From: Peptococcaceae bacterium
Lineage (GTDB): Bacteria; Bacillota; Desulfotomaculia; Desulfotomaculales; UBA12532
Assembly: GCA_003445475.1 (NCBI GenBank)
Contig: DMDP01000190.1
Location: 1 to 5,726 of the forward strand
Direction of reading: 5' to 3'
DNA: 5,726 nt
Shown here: positions 5,581 to 5,726 of the stretch, in pieces
How the letters are laid out: each line of letters starts with the position of its first letter
How positions within the stretch are numbered: the first letter of the stretch is position 1
The notes under the pieces: generated by a model
Told to the model about the DNA's origin: nothing
Database searches by the model: none
Seen by the model: the letters and a program-made list of their open reading frames with translations, nothing else
Position numbers and translations under genes: made by a program

Positions 5581-5609
5581 ATTATAAACCGGGTACACCT
5601 ATTACGCAA
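5581..5609 (-). promoter_or_regulatory. Probable promoter of the M24 peptidase gene
   Basis: A perfect TATAAT (5586-5581) lies 17 bp downstream of TTGCGT (5609-5604), which matches only the TTG of the -35 consensus. The -35 element falls on the last codons and stop of glgA. Transcription would begin near 5574, leaving a short leader before the Shine-Dalgarno at 5562-5557. Confidence 0.5.
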
Positions 5610-5726
5610 TGCGGGTGACACCCAGTCTTCTCGCCAGCGCCTCCCGGTACAGCTGCAGGTACTCGACTGCCGAACGCGCCCAGGAATAATCCATCTCCAT
5701 GCCGTTCTTCATCAAGGTCAGCCACT
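5602..5726 (-). CDS. glgA: Glycogen (starch) synthase, C-terminal end
   Basis: Only the last 40 codons and the TAA stop are in the window; the gene continues past the right edge. GlgA transfers glucose from ADP-glucose to a growing alpha-1,4-glucan. The visible tail contains NGMEMDYSWARSAVEYLQLY (7-26), which matches the characteristic GlgA end (aromatic-Ser-Trp, then Ala-x-x-Tyr-x-x-Leu-Tyr; E. coli GlgA has AMAMDFSW in the same place). It ends with a short basic tail. Other GT4/GT5 glycosyltransferases can have similar tails, so the call rests on this short motif alone. The M24 peptidase gene follows on the same strand. Confidence 0.82.
   Translation of the reverse strand, partial: WLTLMKNGMEMDYSWARSAVEYLQLYREALARRLGVTRIA

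Overview
The window looks like chromosomal DNA of a strictly anaerobic, fairly GC-rich Firmicute of the Clostridia type (a Moorella- or Desulfotomaculum-like lineage). The reasons are an anaerobic (class III) ribonucleotide reductase, strong Shine-Dalgarno sites combined with several TTG starts, a small four-helix membrane protein resembling a Firmicute-typical family (TIGR04086/YrzE-like), and consensus sigma-A promoters. The lineage is inferred from gene content only. I see no mobile element, CRISPR array, tRNA or rRNA.

Layout. Bases 1-888 (minus) hold the first 296 codons of nrdD, which runs off the left edge. Upstream of it, 889-1341 (minus) is a complete control region: a near-consensus promoter (TTGACG, 18 bp, TATAAT), a large cobalamin (B12) riboswitch aptamer at 1050-1292, a candidate antiterminator, and an intrinsic terminator at 964-997. 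Bases 1448-2410 (minus) encode a ketopantoate reductase family protein. A 108-bp divergent spacer containing a perfect AT-rich 10-bp palindrome separates it from a GlcD-type FAD-linked 2-hydroxyacid oxidase (2519-3919, plus). That gene is followed closely by a small four-helix membrane protein (3972-4370, plus). Converging on it, and overlapping its last 17 bp, is an M24 metallopeptidase of the Xaa-Pro aminopeptidase/prolidase type (4354-5550, minus). The right edge (5602-5726, minus) holds the last 40 codons of a probable glycogen synthase, glgA.

How the parts work together. The most informative element is the riboswitch in front of nrdD. NrdD makes deoxyribonucleotides anaerobically with a glycyl radical and needs no B12. 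The usual reading of a B12 riboswitch on a B12-independent isoenzyme is that the cell also has the B12-dependent class II reductase (NrdJ) and turns the class III enzyme down when adenosylcobalamin is plentiful. The aptamer and terminator can be read directly; the existence of NrdJ elsewhere is inference. The other genes are ordinary metabolic genes with no evident shared pathway. GlcD lacks the usual adjacent iron-sulfur partner GlcF, and the M24 enzyme keeps all five metal ligands but has Asn where the family normally has a second active-site His. I found no convincing novel multi-gene system.
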